Below are positions 1-8,434 of a stretch of DNA of 64,000 nucleotides, piece after piece. Origin of the DNA: Bradyrhizobium campsiandrae (lineage in GTDB: Bacteria; Pseudomonadota; Alphaproteobacteria; Rhizobiales; Xanthobacteraceae). The stretch's first letter is position 1. Each line of letters begins with the position of its first letter. The stretch spans positions 23,687 through 87,686 of the forward strand of contig NZ_JAANIH010000036.1 of assembly GCF_014529705.1 (NCBI RefSeq), read 5' to 3'. The translations under genes and the position numbers were made by a program. A model generated the notes under the pieces. It saw nothing but the letters and a program-made list of their open reading frames with translations. It was not told the origin of the DNA and did no database searches.

Positions 1-117
1 CACGTCCCGCGCGAACTCGATGATCTTCTGCTTGTTTGCCGTATCGCGGACGGCGAAAAACACGCGGTTCAATTCCAGGCCGAGCACGCTGTTGAGGGCG
101 ATGTTCTCGTCTTCCAT
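1..117 (-). CDS. hypothetical protein, N-terminal fragment (runs off the window)
   Basis: A reading frame starts with ATG at 117 on the minus strand and stays open to the first base of the window, giving 39 residues beginning MEDENIALNSVLGLE. It is divergent from the LuxR-type regulator to its right. Only the N-terminus is visible, and it shows no signal peptide or recognisable motif. I do not recognise the family. Coding bias and an open frame to the edge support a real gene, but the function cannot be assigned. Confidence 0.5.
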   Translation of the reverse strand, partial: MEDENIALNSVLGLELNRVFFAVRDTANKQKIIEFARDV

Positions 118-283
118 CGTGGTTTTCCCGCTTTAGACGTCTTAGGTGTAACCGGACGTCAATTCTTCCACAAGTAGATTAAATCTCGGTGCCGGCGGCA
201 CACCGGGAAATTACGGACCCGATGAATTGAGGCAGCGCCCCAAGACGTGCTATACGGAGGCGGCGAGGGCAGGAAACGCACCG

Positions 284-1012
284 ATGTCCGCCGTGGATTA
301 TGGCCGCGAAGCACTGGACTTCATCGAAGGGCTGGGAACCTATGACAGGGTCCCGGACACGATGGACGCGCTCGCACTCACCTTCGGCCGCTACGGCTTC
401 GAGCACATCATCGTCACCGGCTTGCCGAATCCCGATCAGCGCTTTTCCCAGATGGTGCTGGCCAAGAAATGGCCGGCCGAATGGTTCAGCCTCTACACCG
501 CGAAGAGCTACGATCGCGTTGATCCCGTGATCCGCAAGTGCCGCCAGACGGTCAATCCGTTCGAATGGTCGGAAGCGCCCTATGATGCCGAGCTTGAGCC
601 GGGTGCGGTCGAGGTGATGCGGCGCGCTGCCGATTTCCGCATGTCGCGCGGCTTCGTCGTGCCGATCCACGGGCTGACCGGCTATGAGGCCGGCGTCTCG
701 CTCGGAGGCGTCCATCTCGATCTCAACGTCCGCAGCAAGCCGGCGCTGCATCTGATCGCGATGTATGGCTTCGATCACATCCGCCGTCTGCTTGCGCCGT
801 CGCCGCATCCGTCGGCGCGCCTGACCCCGCGCGAACGCGAGGCGATCGCCTGGGCGTCGCAGGGCAAGTCGGCCTGGGAGATCGGCGAAATCCTGAACAT
901 CACCCAACGCACGGCGGAAGAGCATCTTGCAACCGCGGCGCGCAAGCTCGGTGCCGTCAACCGGACGCATGCGGTTGCGATCGCAATCCGCCAGAGAATC
1001 ATCAATCCCTGA
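284..1012 (+). CDS. bjaR: LuxR-family acyl-homoserine-lactone-dependent regulator, BjaR type
   Basis: Quorum-sensing transcription factor of 242 residues. The autoinducer-binding domain (about residues 15-165) keeps Trp67, Tyr71 and Asp80 at the positions that contact the lactone in LuxR relatives. The C-terminal helix-turn-helix (about 178-235) begins LTPREREAIAW and contains EIGEILNI. An upstream TTG at 227 is in frame, but ATG 284 follows a purine-rich stretch and gives the usual family length. It lies 86 bp upstream of the cognate synthase gene, with a lux box between them, so it probably activates the synthase in a positive loop. In B. diazoefficiens the BjaR/BjaI pair responds to isovaleryl-homoserine lactone (family knowledge). 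The symbol rests on resemblance and gene order. Confidence 0.88.
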   Translation: MSAVDYGREALDFIEGLGTYDRVPDTMDALALTFGRYGFEHIIVTGLPNPDQRFSQMVLAKKWPAEWFSLYTAKSYDRVDPVIRKCRQTVNPFEWSEAPYDAELEPGAVEVMRRAADFRMSRGFVVPIHGLTGYEAGVSLGGVHLDLNVRSKPALHLIAMYGFDHIRRLLAPSPHPSARLTPREREAIAWASQGKSAWEIGEILNITQRTAEEHLATAARKLGAVNRTHAVAIAIRQRIINP

Positions 1013-1022
1013 AGGCTGTGGC

Positions 1023-1044
1023 CTACTGGGAAATTTCCCAATAG
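1023..1044. promoter_or_regulatory. lux box upstream of bjaI
   Basis: A 22-bp inverted repeat with a single mismatched pair: outer arms CTA/TAG, inner arms TGGGAAA/TTTCCCA meeting at the centre. It ends 54 bp before the bjaI start codon, the right place for a LuxR-type activator site next to the -35 region. This is probably the BjaR binding site for autoinduction. Confidence 0.85.
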
Positions 1045-1098
1045 TCGATCTGTCCGTTTTCGCTGAGGCTGCCCCTATTTCAAACTAAGGGGGACCTC

Positions 1099-1758
1099 AT
1101 GATTCATGTCATTTCTGCCGTCAATCGGCACCTCTATGAAGACGTTCTCGAGCAGCATTTCCGCATCCGTCACGAGATTTTCGTCGAAGAGCGGAAATGG
1201 GAGGGACTGCGCAAGCCCGACAGCCGCGAGATCGACGCCTACGATAATGAGGATGCGATCTATCTGCTGGCTCTCGAGAATCGCCGCGTGCTGGGTGGCT
1301 CCCGCCTGTATCCGACCACCAAGCCGACCATGATCAGCGAGGTGTTTCCCCATCTTGCTGCGGTGCGGGGGTGTCCTGCTGACCCACAGATCTGGGAATG
1401 GTCACGCTTCTTCGTCACGCGCGAGCGCCGCGATGGCGCGTTCAACCTACAACTGATGGCGGCGGCGCAGGAGTTCTGCCTCGATCAGGGCATCGAGCGG
1501 CTCTCTCTGGTGATGGAAACATGGTGGCTGCCCCGTTTCCACGACATCGGCTTCGTCGTCACCCCACTGGGATTGCCGGCGTTGATCGAGAACTCCTGGA
1601 CCATGGCCGCGACCATCGAGGTCCGCCAGGAATCGCTCAACGTCGTCCGCGACCGTATCGGGATGAAGAGCGTCGTCCATCAAGACGGACCGCGTCTCGA
1701 TTGCATCGCCCGTGCCAACCTCTGCGGCCGCACCGCCGCGCAACGAAAGAGCGCCTGA
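1099..1758 (+). CDS. bjaI: LuxI-family acyl-homoserine lactone synthase, BjaI type
   Basis: Makes the N-acyl-homoserine lactone signal from S-adenosylmethionine and an acyl donor; 219 residues. The invariant LuxI set is present: Arg24, Phe28, Trp34, Asp46, Asp49, Arg69, Phe83, Glu100 and Arg103. BjaI from B. japonicum uses isovaleryl-CoA rather than acyl-ACP, and the related BraI uses cinnamoyl-CoA; sequence reading alone cannot decide the acyl chain here. The start follows a GGGGGACC ribosome site. Expression is probably driven from the lux box at 1023-1044. A small ORF follows one base after the stop. Confidence 0.9.
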   Translation: MIHVISAVNRHLYEDVLEQHFRIRHEIFVEERKWEGLRKPDSREIDAYDNEDAIYLLALENRRVLGGSRLYPTTKPTMISEVFPHLAAVRGCPADPQIWEWSRFFVTRERRDGAFNLQLMAAAQEFCLDQGIERLSLVMETWWLPRFHDIGFVVTPLGLPALIENSWTMAATIEVRQESLNVVRDRIGMKSVVHQDGPRLDCIARANLCGRTAAQRKSA

Positions 1759-1759
1759 G

Positions 1760-1978
1760 ATGTCGAACCTGATGCGAGACAGCCAGATCATGGCGCAAAC
1801 CAAGGACGAGAATCTCGGCTACATGTCCGACATGGCGCTCGAGCTGGCGCAGATGGCCGAAGACACCGGACTGGCGACGCTGGCTTATTTGTTCCGAATG
1901 GCGGCGCTGGAGGCCTCGACGGCCAACAGTGAGCTCAACGAGCCGGACAATCTCCTGCGCCAGGTCACGTCGCACTAG
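1760..1978 (+). CDS. small conserved-looking protein cotranscribed with bjaI
   Basis: A 72-residue protein starting with ATG one base after the bjaI stop, so very likely translated from the same message. It is acidic and rich in Ala, Met and Leu (central segment MSDMALELAQMAED), consistent with an alpha-helical soluble protein; no signal peptide or membrane segment. I do not recognise a family. The frame extends upstream to 1712, but that start lies inside bjaI. Its position suggests that it accumulates with quorum; what it does is unknown. Confidence 0.65.
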   Translation: MSNLMRDSQIMAQTKDENLGYMSDMALELAQMAEDTGLATLAYLFRMAALEASTANSELNEPDNLLRQVTSH

Positions 1979-2301
1979 ACGGATCGATCGTTCATTCCCG
2001 TTCGCACGCATCCTCTCCCCGACAACGGGGGGAGGGTCATCGTCTGGGTGCGACAGGCTGCCCCACCCTGCGCGGCAGCGTTCTTGCAACGCGGCACTCC
2101 AAGGCTGGCTTCGCAAGGCCAGTTCGATCGCATGCATCGGCATGCAACAAAGTGCATGTCCTGCGCGGAATCACTCTTGCCTCGGAACGATACTGCCATT
2201 ACCCATTTTTCCGCCTCGAGGAGAGGCAGGGGGAGCTCTTTGACTGATGGCGACTGTGTTCGAACATCGGCGCGTGTCCGCGTGCGCCTGAGAGAGTTCT
2301 G
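1979..2301. other. intergenic region ahead of the livHMGF-like operon
   Basis: No gene seen in these 323 bases. The stretch holds short GC-rich inverted repeats near 2010-2040 (CTCTCCCC/GGGGGGAG, imperfect) and three evenly spaced TGCA motifs listed separately. It is the leader and promoter region of the transporter operon that starts at 2302. Confidence 0.6.
2133..2156. promoter_or_regulatory. three TGCA motifs at 10-bp spacing (candidate BoxR/BzdR-type operator)
   Basis: TGCA occurs at 2133, 2143 and 2153, exactly one helical turn apart, the first two within GCATGC-like contexts. The same motif with one identical 10-bp spacing is found ahead of boxC at 16286 and 16296. BzdR/BoxR regulators of benzoate genes are described as binding TGCA repeats. 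I infer that the transporter operon downstream is under BoxR control. Confidence 0.55.
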
Positions 2302-3219
2302 ATGCTGCTCGTCGTCGAACAGTTCCTGAACGGATTGCAGTTCGGCCTGCTGCTGTTTCTGCTTGCCGCCGGCCTGACGCTGGTGTTCGGGATCATGGAT
2401 CTCGTCAACCTCGCGCACGGCTCGCTCTACATGATGGGGGCCTATTTCGCCGCGACCTTCGCGGCGTGGACCGGCAGCTTCCTGCTCGGCGCGCTGCTGG
2501 CGTTAGGGGCGACGCTCGTGCTCGGCATCGTGCTGGAGATGAGCGCGCTGCGGCATCTCTACGGCCGCGACCATCTCGATCATGTGCTCGCGACCTTCGG
2601 CCTGATCCTGTTCTTCAACGAAGCGGTGCGGCTGATCTGGGGGCCGGCCGGTCTCGCATTGCCGCTGCCGGCCTGGCTCACCGTGCCGGTGCCGATCCTG
2701 CCCGGCATTCACTATCCCGCCTATCGCCTTGCGATCATCATCGTGGCGCTATTGGTGGCCCTCCTGCTCTATCTCGGCGTGATGCGCACCCGCATCGGCA
2801 TGTTGATCCGCGCCGGCGCCTCCAACCGCGAGATGATCGGCGCGCTCGGCATCAACATCAAGCTGCTCTACACGCTGGTGTTCGGCCTTGGCGCGGCGCT
2901 CGCCGGTCTTGCCGGCCTGATGCAGGCGCCGATCCTCACCGTGCAAATCGGCATGGGTGAGAACATCCTGATCCTCGCTTTCGTCATCATCGTGATCGGC
3001 GGCATCGGCTCGATCCGGGGCGCCTTCCTGGCCGCGATCTTCGTCGGCATGATCGACACGCTCGGCCGCGCCTTCCTGCCCAATCTGCTGCGGCAGGTCT
3101 TGAGCGGCGCCGCTGCCTCCACCGCCGCGCCCGCACTGTCCTCCATGCTGATCTACCTGTTGATGGCGATCGTGCTGGTGGTGCGGCCGGAGGGGCTGTT
3201 TCCGGCCCATCGCCGATGA
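2302..3219 (+). CDS. branched-chain amino acid / aromatic acid type ABC transporter permease, LivH family
   Basis: Inner-membrane permease of 305 residues, first gene of a four-gene LivHMGF-like set. It shows about eight hydrophobic helices and the LivH-like N-terminal segment FGIMDLVNLAHGSLYMMGAY. Such transporters import branched-chain amino acids, amides, urea or aromatic acids. No periplasmic binding protein gene adjoins the set, so one must be supplied from elsewhere. The TGCA motifs upstream and the box cluster 8 kb away make benzoate or a related aromatic acid a plausible substrate (inference). A purine-rich GAGAG stretch lies ahead of the ATG. Confidence 0.88.
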   Translation: MLLVVEQFLNGLQFGLLLFLLAAGLTLVFGIMDLVNLAHGSLYMMGAYFAATFAAWTGSFLLGALLALGATLVLGIVLEMSALRHLYGRDHLDHVLATFGLILFFNEAVRLIWGPAGLALPLPAWLTVPVPILPGIHYPAYRLAIIIVALLVALLLYLGVMRTRIGMLIRAGASNREMIGALGINIKLLYTLVFGLGAALAGLAGLMQAPILTVQIGMGENILILAFVIIVIGGIGSIRGAFLAAIFVGMIDTLGRAFLPNLLRQVLSGAAASTAAPALSSMLIYLLMAIVLVVRPEGLFPAHRR

Positions 3220-3232
3220 AGAGCCTGCGTCG

Positions 3233-4177
3233 ATGAAGGGTTTGAGCGTGAGCAAGATCGTCACGGCCCTGATGCTGGCGGGCCTCGCGCTGCTGCCGCT
3301 CTATTCGTATCTGTCCGGCAATATCTTCATCCTGACGCTGTTCACCCGCATCGTGATCCTGGCGCTGGCAGCGGCCAGCCTCAACCTCATCATGGGCTTT
3401 GGCGGCATGATGAGCTTTGGCCACGCCGCCTATCTCGGCATCGGCGGCTATGCCGTGGGCATGCTCGCGCAGGAAGGCGTCGGCTCCGGCTGGATTCAGT
3501 TTCCGGTCGCGCTCGCGGCTTCCGCTACTTACGCGCTCGTGATCGGCGCGCTGTCGTTGCGTACCCGCGGCGTCTATTTCATCATGATCACGCTCGCTTT
3601 CGCGCAGATGGCCTATTACGTCGCCTCGGGTCTGGCGCGCTATGGCGGCGATGACGGACTCACCGTCTACAAGCGCAGCGATTTCTCCGGCCTGATCAAC
3701 CTGGGCAACCGTACGCAGTTCTATTATCTCTGCCTGGCCTGCCTGTTCGGCGTGATCTTCCTGATCTGGCGTATCGTCAATTCGCGCTTCGGTCTCGTCG
3801 TGCAGGGCCTGCGCTCCAACGAGCAGCGCATGCAGGCGATCGGCTTTCCGGCCAAGCGCTACCAGCTGGTCTGCTTCGTCATCTCAGGGACGATGTGCGG
3901 CCTCGCCGGCGCGCTGCTCGCCAACAACACCGATTTCGTCAGCCCCGCCGTGATGTACTGGACCCGCTCCGGTGACCTCATGGTGATGGTGATCCTGGGT
4001 GGGATGGGCACGCTGTTCGGCCCGGTCATGGGCGCGGTGGTCTATCTGCTGCTGGAAGAGGTCCTGTCGCAGATCACCGAATATTGGGCGTTGATCATGG
4101 GCCCGCTGCTGCTGTTGATCGTGCTGTTTGGCCGTGGCGGCATCATGGGCCTGCTCGGGAGGGTCGGTCGTGGCTGA
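3233..4177 (+). CDS. ABC transporter permease, LivM family
   Basis: Second permease of the transporter, 314 residues, partner of the LivH-like protein 13 bp upstream. Multiple membrane helices; contains the LivM-type segments FGGMMSFGHAAYLGIGGYA near residues 60-80 and MVMVILGGMGTLFGPVMGA near 250-270. It would form the membrane channel as a heterodimer with LivH. The following ATPase gene overlaps its end by 8 bp, indicating translational coupling. Confidence 0.9.
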   Translation: MKGLSVSKIVTALMLAGLALLPLYSYLSGNIFILTLFTRIVILALAAASLNLIMGFGGMMSFGHAAYLGIGGYAVGMLAQEGVGSGWIQFPVALAASATYALVIGALSLRTRGVYFIMITLAFAQMAYYVASGLARYGGDDGLTVYKRSDFSGLINLGNRTQFYYLCLACLFGVIFLIWRIVNSRFGLVVQGLRSNEQRMQAIGFPAKRYQLVCFVISGTMCGLAGALLANNTDFVSPAVMYWTRSGDLMVMVILGGMGTLFGPVMGAVVYLLLEEVLSQITEYWALIMGPLLLLIVLFGRGGIMGLLGRVGRG

Positions 4178-4929
4178 ACCTCTGCTCCGCGTCGAAAAGC
4201 TGGTGCGTCGCTTCGGCGGCATCACCGCGACCGACAATGTCTCGCTCGACGTCGCGGCGGGAGAGCTGCACGCCATCATCGGCCCGAACGGCGCCGGCAA
4301 GACCACGCTGATCAGCCAGCTGACCGGACATCTCGCGCCGCACGCGGGAAGCGTCTCGCTGGGTGGCCGCGATATCACTTACCTGCCGGCCTATCGCCGC
4401 TGCGCGCTGGGCCTCGCCCGCTCGTTCCAGATCACCTCGCTGCTGCTCGACTTCACCGCCGCCGACAATGTCGCACTGGCGGCGCAGGCGCATGCTGGCA
4501 CCTCGTTCCGCTTCTTCGCCAATGCGCGCAAGGAGAAGGGCCTCCGCGATGCCGCGCATGCCGCGCTCGATCGCGTCGGTCTTGCCCATCGCGCCGATGT
4601 GCTGGTGTCGAAGCTGAGCCATGGCGAGCGGCGCCAGGTCGAGCTCGCGGTCGCACTCGCCAGCAAACCGAAGATACTGCTGCTCGACGAGCCGATGGCC
4701 GGTCTCGGCGTCACCGAATCCCAGGGCATGGTAAAACTCCTGCAGGAGCTGCGCAAGGAGGTCTCGATCGTGCTGGTCGAGCACGACATGCCGGCGGTGT
4801 TCGCGCTGGCCGACCGCATTTCGGTGCTGGTCTATGGCCGCGTCATCGCCTCCGGCGATCCCGACGCGATCCGCGCCAACGAGGACGTCAAGCGCGCCTA
4901 TCTCGGCGACCAGCATGTGGTGACACACC

Positions 4930-4937
<8 letters not shown>
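4170..4937 (+). CDS. ABC transporter ATP-binding protein, LivG family
   Basis: Cytoplasmic ATPase of 255 residues. Walker A GPNGAGKT at about 38-45, signature LSHGERRQVELA at about 150, Walker B ILLLDEPMAGL, and the His switch in VLVEHDM. The GTG at 4170 is preferred over the longer frame from 4128: it follows GGGAGGG at a suitable distance and gives the family N-terminus. The gene overlaps livM by 8 bp and livF by 8 bp, so the ATPases are coupled to the permeases. Confidence 0.9.
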
Positions 4938-5658
<721 letters not shown>

Positions 5659-5671
5659 CCCTCGCTCTCCA

Positions 5672-5750
5672 CGTCATTGCGAGCGTAACGAAGCAATCCA
5701 GAATCTCTCCGCGGTGGCAGTCTGGATTGTTTCGCTACGCGCGCAATGAG
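5672..5750. repeat. intergenic palindromic element, family A, copy 1
   Basis: Begins CGTCATTGCGAG and returns as CGCAATGAG, with internal arms AAGCAATCCAGA and TCTGGATTG. The right outer arm is cut short compared with copies at 9929-10016 and 46517-46634. It folds as a long RNA hairpin behind livF and may protect or end that transcript. Confidence 0.8.
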
Positions 5751-5766
5751 GAAAGAGCGACGGCTC

Positions 5767-6120
5767 TCACCAATAAATCCCGTGCCGATGCAACTCGCGG
5801 ATTACGCGTGCTTCGGTAGACGGCTCGTGATGCTTCGGCTTGGACGTCTCGGCAATCGGCCGAGCGAGCGTCGCGACCGGCGCGGTAGCGGTTTGCGTTG
5901 GCGTGGCCGGAAGCGTTGGAGCCGGCGTGGTCGTCGCCGTCTGCACATTTGCGGGCGGCGCCTCGGTCGGAGCCTGCGTGGCCTGCGGCGGAGCCGTCGT
6001 CGCCGGCTGCTCGGCCGCCTGGCTCGCATTGGTCGCGGCAAGGCTCAGGCTCCGCGAACCGCCGGCATAAGCCTGGCTCGCCAACAGCGACAATGTCGCG
6101 ATCAGGATCAGCTTGCGCAT
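5767..6120 (-). CDS. secreted Pro/Ala/Thr-rich protein of unknown function
   Basis: 117 residues. Residues 1-19 form a clear signal peptide (MRKLILIATLSLLASQAYA). The middle is a low-complexity stretch rich in Ala, Pro, Thr and Gln, as in cell-wall or periplasmic spacers; the C-terminus HRHGIYW is charged and aromatic. ATG 6120 is preferred to the in-frame ATG at 6135 because an AAGGGGA ribosome site lies 6 bp ahead of it. Monocistronic and convergent with livF. No family recognised. Confidence 0.7.
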   Translation of the reverse strand: MRKLILIATLSLLASQAYAGGSRSLSLAATNASQAAEQPATTAPPQATQAPTEAPPANVQTATTTPAPTLPATPTQTATAPVATLARPIAETSKPKHHEPSTEARVIRELHRHGIYW

Positions 6121-6294
6121 GAAAATCCCCTTCATTCGGTCAATCCGTCTGACCTGACTTGCGGGCCGTCAGCGGGCGAGACGGTGTGTGCCGATTTCGA
6201 TCAGGGTGGTCCGGCAGGACAGGCGATAGATCAGACTGAACAATTGACCCAACATGATCGAACTCCATTGTTGATCATGGACACGTACGCTAGC

Positions 6295-6317
6295 CCCCGC
6301 ATCTTTCCGGGGTTTTT
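6295..6317 (+). terminator. terminator-like hairpin with no gene upstream
   Basis: Arms CCCCG (6295-6299) and CGGGG (6308-6312) with an 8-base loop, followed by five T. No plus-strand gene precedes it; the nearest to the left is on the minus strand. It would fit the 3' end of a short RNA starting around 6250. Confidence 0.45.
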
Positions 6318-6437
6318 CGAGGAGTGCGGAAAATGGCTTCATCCGGCCGCGTCTCGATGTCGTCGGACGGGGCGCGGCGAAACCGCCTCACGGGGGTGTG
6401 AGACGTGAGTGAAATACGCCCGTTGACGCTTCCAAAT

Positions 6438-6480
6438 TATCGGGATATCCCTTCTATCAGAATATCGGGATATCCCGATA
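6438..6480. promoter_or_regulatory. tandem palindromic operator of the MarR/MFS pair
   Basis: A perfect 18-bp palindrome at 6463-6480 (arms TATCGGGAT/ATCCCGATA) and a second copy 25 bp upstream (6438-6455) that is identical over its first 14 bases. The downstream palindrome lies 10 bp from the marR start codon. This is typical autoregulation by a MarR dimer. Confidence 0.85.
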
Positions 6481-6490
6481 ATGGGGCGTG

Positions 6491-6979
6491 ATGGCTGAGC
6501 AAGAGCTGCCTGTTGTCGAACGAAACCGTTGTAACTGCGCGGCCTTGCGCAAGGCATCGCGGCACATGACGCTGTTCTACGACGCTGCCCTGGAGCCCTC
6601 GGGCCTCCGTTCCACGCAATACGCCCTTCTCACCGAAATCCATCGCCGCGGCGACGCTCCGCCGTCGATTGGCGACCTCGCCGAGGCGCTGGTGATCGAC
6701 CAGTCCACCATCGGCCAGAACCTGCGCCCGCTCCAGCGCGACGGTCTGGTCACGCTAGAGCGCGATGAGGTCGATCGTCGGAGCCGCCTGGTCAAGCTGA
6801 CACGGGCGGGGCGCACGCGCCTTGCCGATGCGCGGCCGCTCTGGCTCGCGGCGCAGGAGACATTCGAAAATGGGTTCGGCAAGCGTGCTGCCGCCGAGCT
6901 GCGAAACGTTCTCGCCGGCATCGCCGGCGATCCCTCGCTGACGGTCGACCGCACCAGAACTCCGACGGAAAAGGCATAG
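6491..6979 (+). CDS. MarR-family transcriptional regulator
   Basis: A 162-residue winged-helix repressor. The recognition region contains PSIGDLAEALVIDQSTIGQ and the wing LVTLERDEVDRRSRLVKLT, as in MarR proteins. GTG 6488 is an equally possible start one codon upstream. It sits 3 bp before an MFS exporter gene and just behind a tandem palindrome, so it probably represses its own operon until a toxic ligand binds. Confidence 0.88.
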   Translation: MAEQELPVVERNRCNCAALRKASRHMTLFYDAALEPSGLRSTQYALLTEIHRRGDAPPSIGDLAEALVIDQSTIGQNLRPLQRDGLVTLERDEVDRRSRLVKLTRAGRTRLADARPLWLAAQETFENGFGKRAAAELRNVLAGIAGDPSLTVDRTRTPTEKA

Positions 6980-6982
6980 TCC

Positions 6983-8434
6983 ATGAACAGTCTCGACCGC
7001 GGCGCCTTTGTGCGCGCGATGCCGCTTGACGACCTCGCGCAGCCGCCAAAGCCCCGCAAGGCGACATCGCCGAACATGGTTCTGGCAATCGTCTGCGTCG
7101 GCATCTGCCTTGCCAATCTCGACCTCTTCATCGTCAATGTCGCGCTGCCCAGCATCGGGCAGGAATTCAAGGGCGCTTCGCTCGACGACATGTCGTGGGT
7201 GCTGAACGGCTACGCCATCGCCTATGCAGCGCTGCTGGTGTTCTTCGGCCGGCTGGCCGAGCGCCACCGCCGCAATCTCAGCTTCCTGCTGGGCGTCGGC
7301 CTCTTCACCGTCGCCTCCGCGGCGTGCGCTGCCGCCAACAATGTCGCGATTCTCACCGCGTTCCGTCTCGTACAGGCCGCTGGCGCCGCGCTGATGACGC
7401 CGACCTCGCTCGGTCTGTTGCTGGCGGTGTTCGCGCCGGAGAAGCGCGGCGGCGCGGTGCGGACCTGGACGGCGATCGGCGGCCTCGCCGCAGCGCTCGG
7501 ACCGGTCGTCGGCGGTGTGCTGGTCGCCGTCAACTGGCGCTGGATCTTCTTCGTCAACGTGCCGATCGGCCTCATTGCCCTGGTGATCGGCTGGTGGAAG
7601 CTTCCGGAGATCGAGGGCCATGACGCACCCCGCCCGAGATTCCTCGACGCTTTGCTGGTGACGGCCGGCATCGGCGCGCTCGTCTTCGCCATCGTCAAGG
7701 TCAGCGATTGGGGCCTGCGCGCGCCGGCGATCGGCTACAGCTTTGCGGCCGCCGCGATCCTGCTGGCGGTGTTCGTCTGGCGCTGCTTCCGCCTCGAAAA
7801 TCCCTTCATCGATCTGGCGCTGTTTCGCAATAGTCCATTCACCGGCGCCGCTCTGGTGATGGCGCCCTATTCGGCCGCCTTCGGCGCCATGCTGCTTTCC
7901 GTCGCGCTGTGGGAGCAGACGGCCTGGGGCTGGTCGGCGTTGCAGACGGGCCTCGCGATCGCGCCGGGACCGCTGATGGTGCCGATCACCTCGCTGCTGT
8001 TCGCCGGGCGCCTGATCGCGCGGTTCGGCGCCGCGCCGGTCGTCACCGCAGGAATCGTGGTGTTCGCGGCCGGTCTGGTCGCCTGGGCAACCCTGATCGG
8101 GCCCGAGCCGCATCCGGCCTTTGTGATCCTCGGCATGATCCCGACCGGCATCGGCGTCGGATTGACGTTCCCGACCTTGATGGGCGTCAGCGCCGCCAGC
8201 CTGCCACCTTCGTCATTCGCGACCGGCTCCGGCGTGATCAACATGATCCGTCAGGCCGCGCTTGCGGTCGGCGTCGCGATCTTCGTCGCCATCATCGGCT
8301 CGCCGTCGACGCTGCCGGAGCGCCTCGTGGCGTTCCAGCGCGGATGGTGGGTGATGGTCGCGATCGTCGCGCTTGGTCTCGTGCCGACCTATCTGTACCT
8401 CAGGCAGAAGCCCAAGGCGCCTTCGGCCCCGTGA
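6983..8434 (+). CDS. MFS drug exporter, DHA2 (EmrB/QacA) family, 14 membrane helices
   Basis: Proton-driven multidrug exporter of 483 residues. After a 25-residue cytoplasmic N-terminus it shows the DHA2 first-helix motif LANLDLFIVNVALPSIG with a conserved Asp, the motif SWVLNGYAIAYAALLVFFGRLAERH (loop 2-3) and about 14 hydrophobic helices. Cotranscribed with the marR gene (3 bp gap). The substrate cannot be inferred. It converges with the glutamine-synthetase-like gene; the two stop codons are adjacent. Confidence 0.88.
   Translation: MNSLDRGAFVRAMPLDDLAQPPKPRKATSPNMVLAIVCVGICLANLDLFIVNVALPSIGQEFKGASLDDMSWVLNGYAIAYAALLVFFGRLAERHRRNLSFLLGVGLFTVASAACAAANNVAILTAFRLVQAAGAALMTPTSLGLLLAVFAPEKRGGAVRTWTAIGGLAAALGPVVGGVLVAVNWRWIFFVNVPIGLIALVIGWWKLPEIEGHDAPRPRFLDALLVTAGIGALVFAIVKVSDWGLRAPAIGYSFAAAAILLAVFVWRCFRLENPFIDLALFRNSPFTGAALVMAPYSAAFGAMLLSVALWEQTAWGWSALQTGLAIAPGPLMVPITSLLFAGRLIARFGAAPVVTAGIVVFAAGLVAWATLIGPEPHPAFVILGMIPTGIGVGLTFPTLMGVSAASLPPSSFATGSGVINMIRQAALAVGVAIFVAIIGSPSTLPERLVAFQRGWWVMVAIVALGLVPTYLYLRQKPKAPSAP

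Larger units (their letters stand above)
6121..6490. other. intergenic region between the secreted protein and the marR-type gene
   Basis: 370 bases without a convincing coding frame. Contents: the divergent promoters of both flanking genes, an inverted repeat CATGATC/GATCATG in 6253-6280, an orphan terminator-like hairpin on the plus strand at 6295-6317, and the tandem palindromic operator at 6438-6480. The hairpins could belong to a small RNA. Confidence 0.5.

Noticed and set aside
200..222. possible second lux box ahead of bjaR (CCGGGAAATTACGG)
   Set aside because: It shares GGGAAAT with the site before bjaI, but its two halves do not match each other well enough to call a palindrome.
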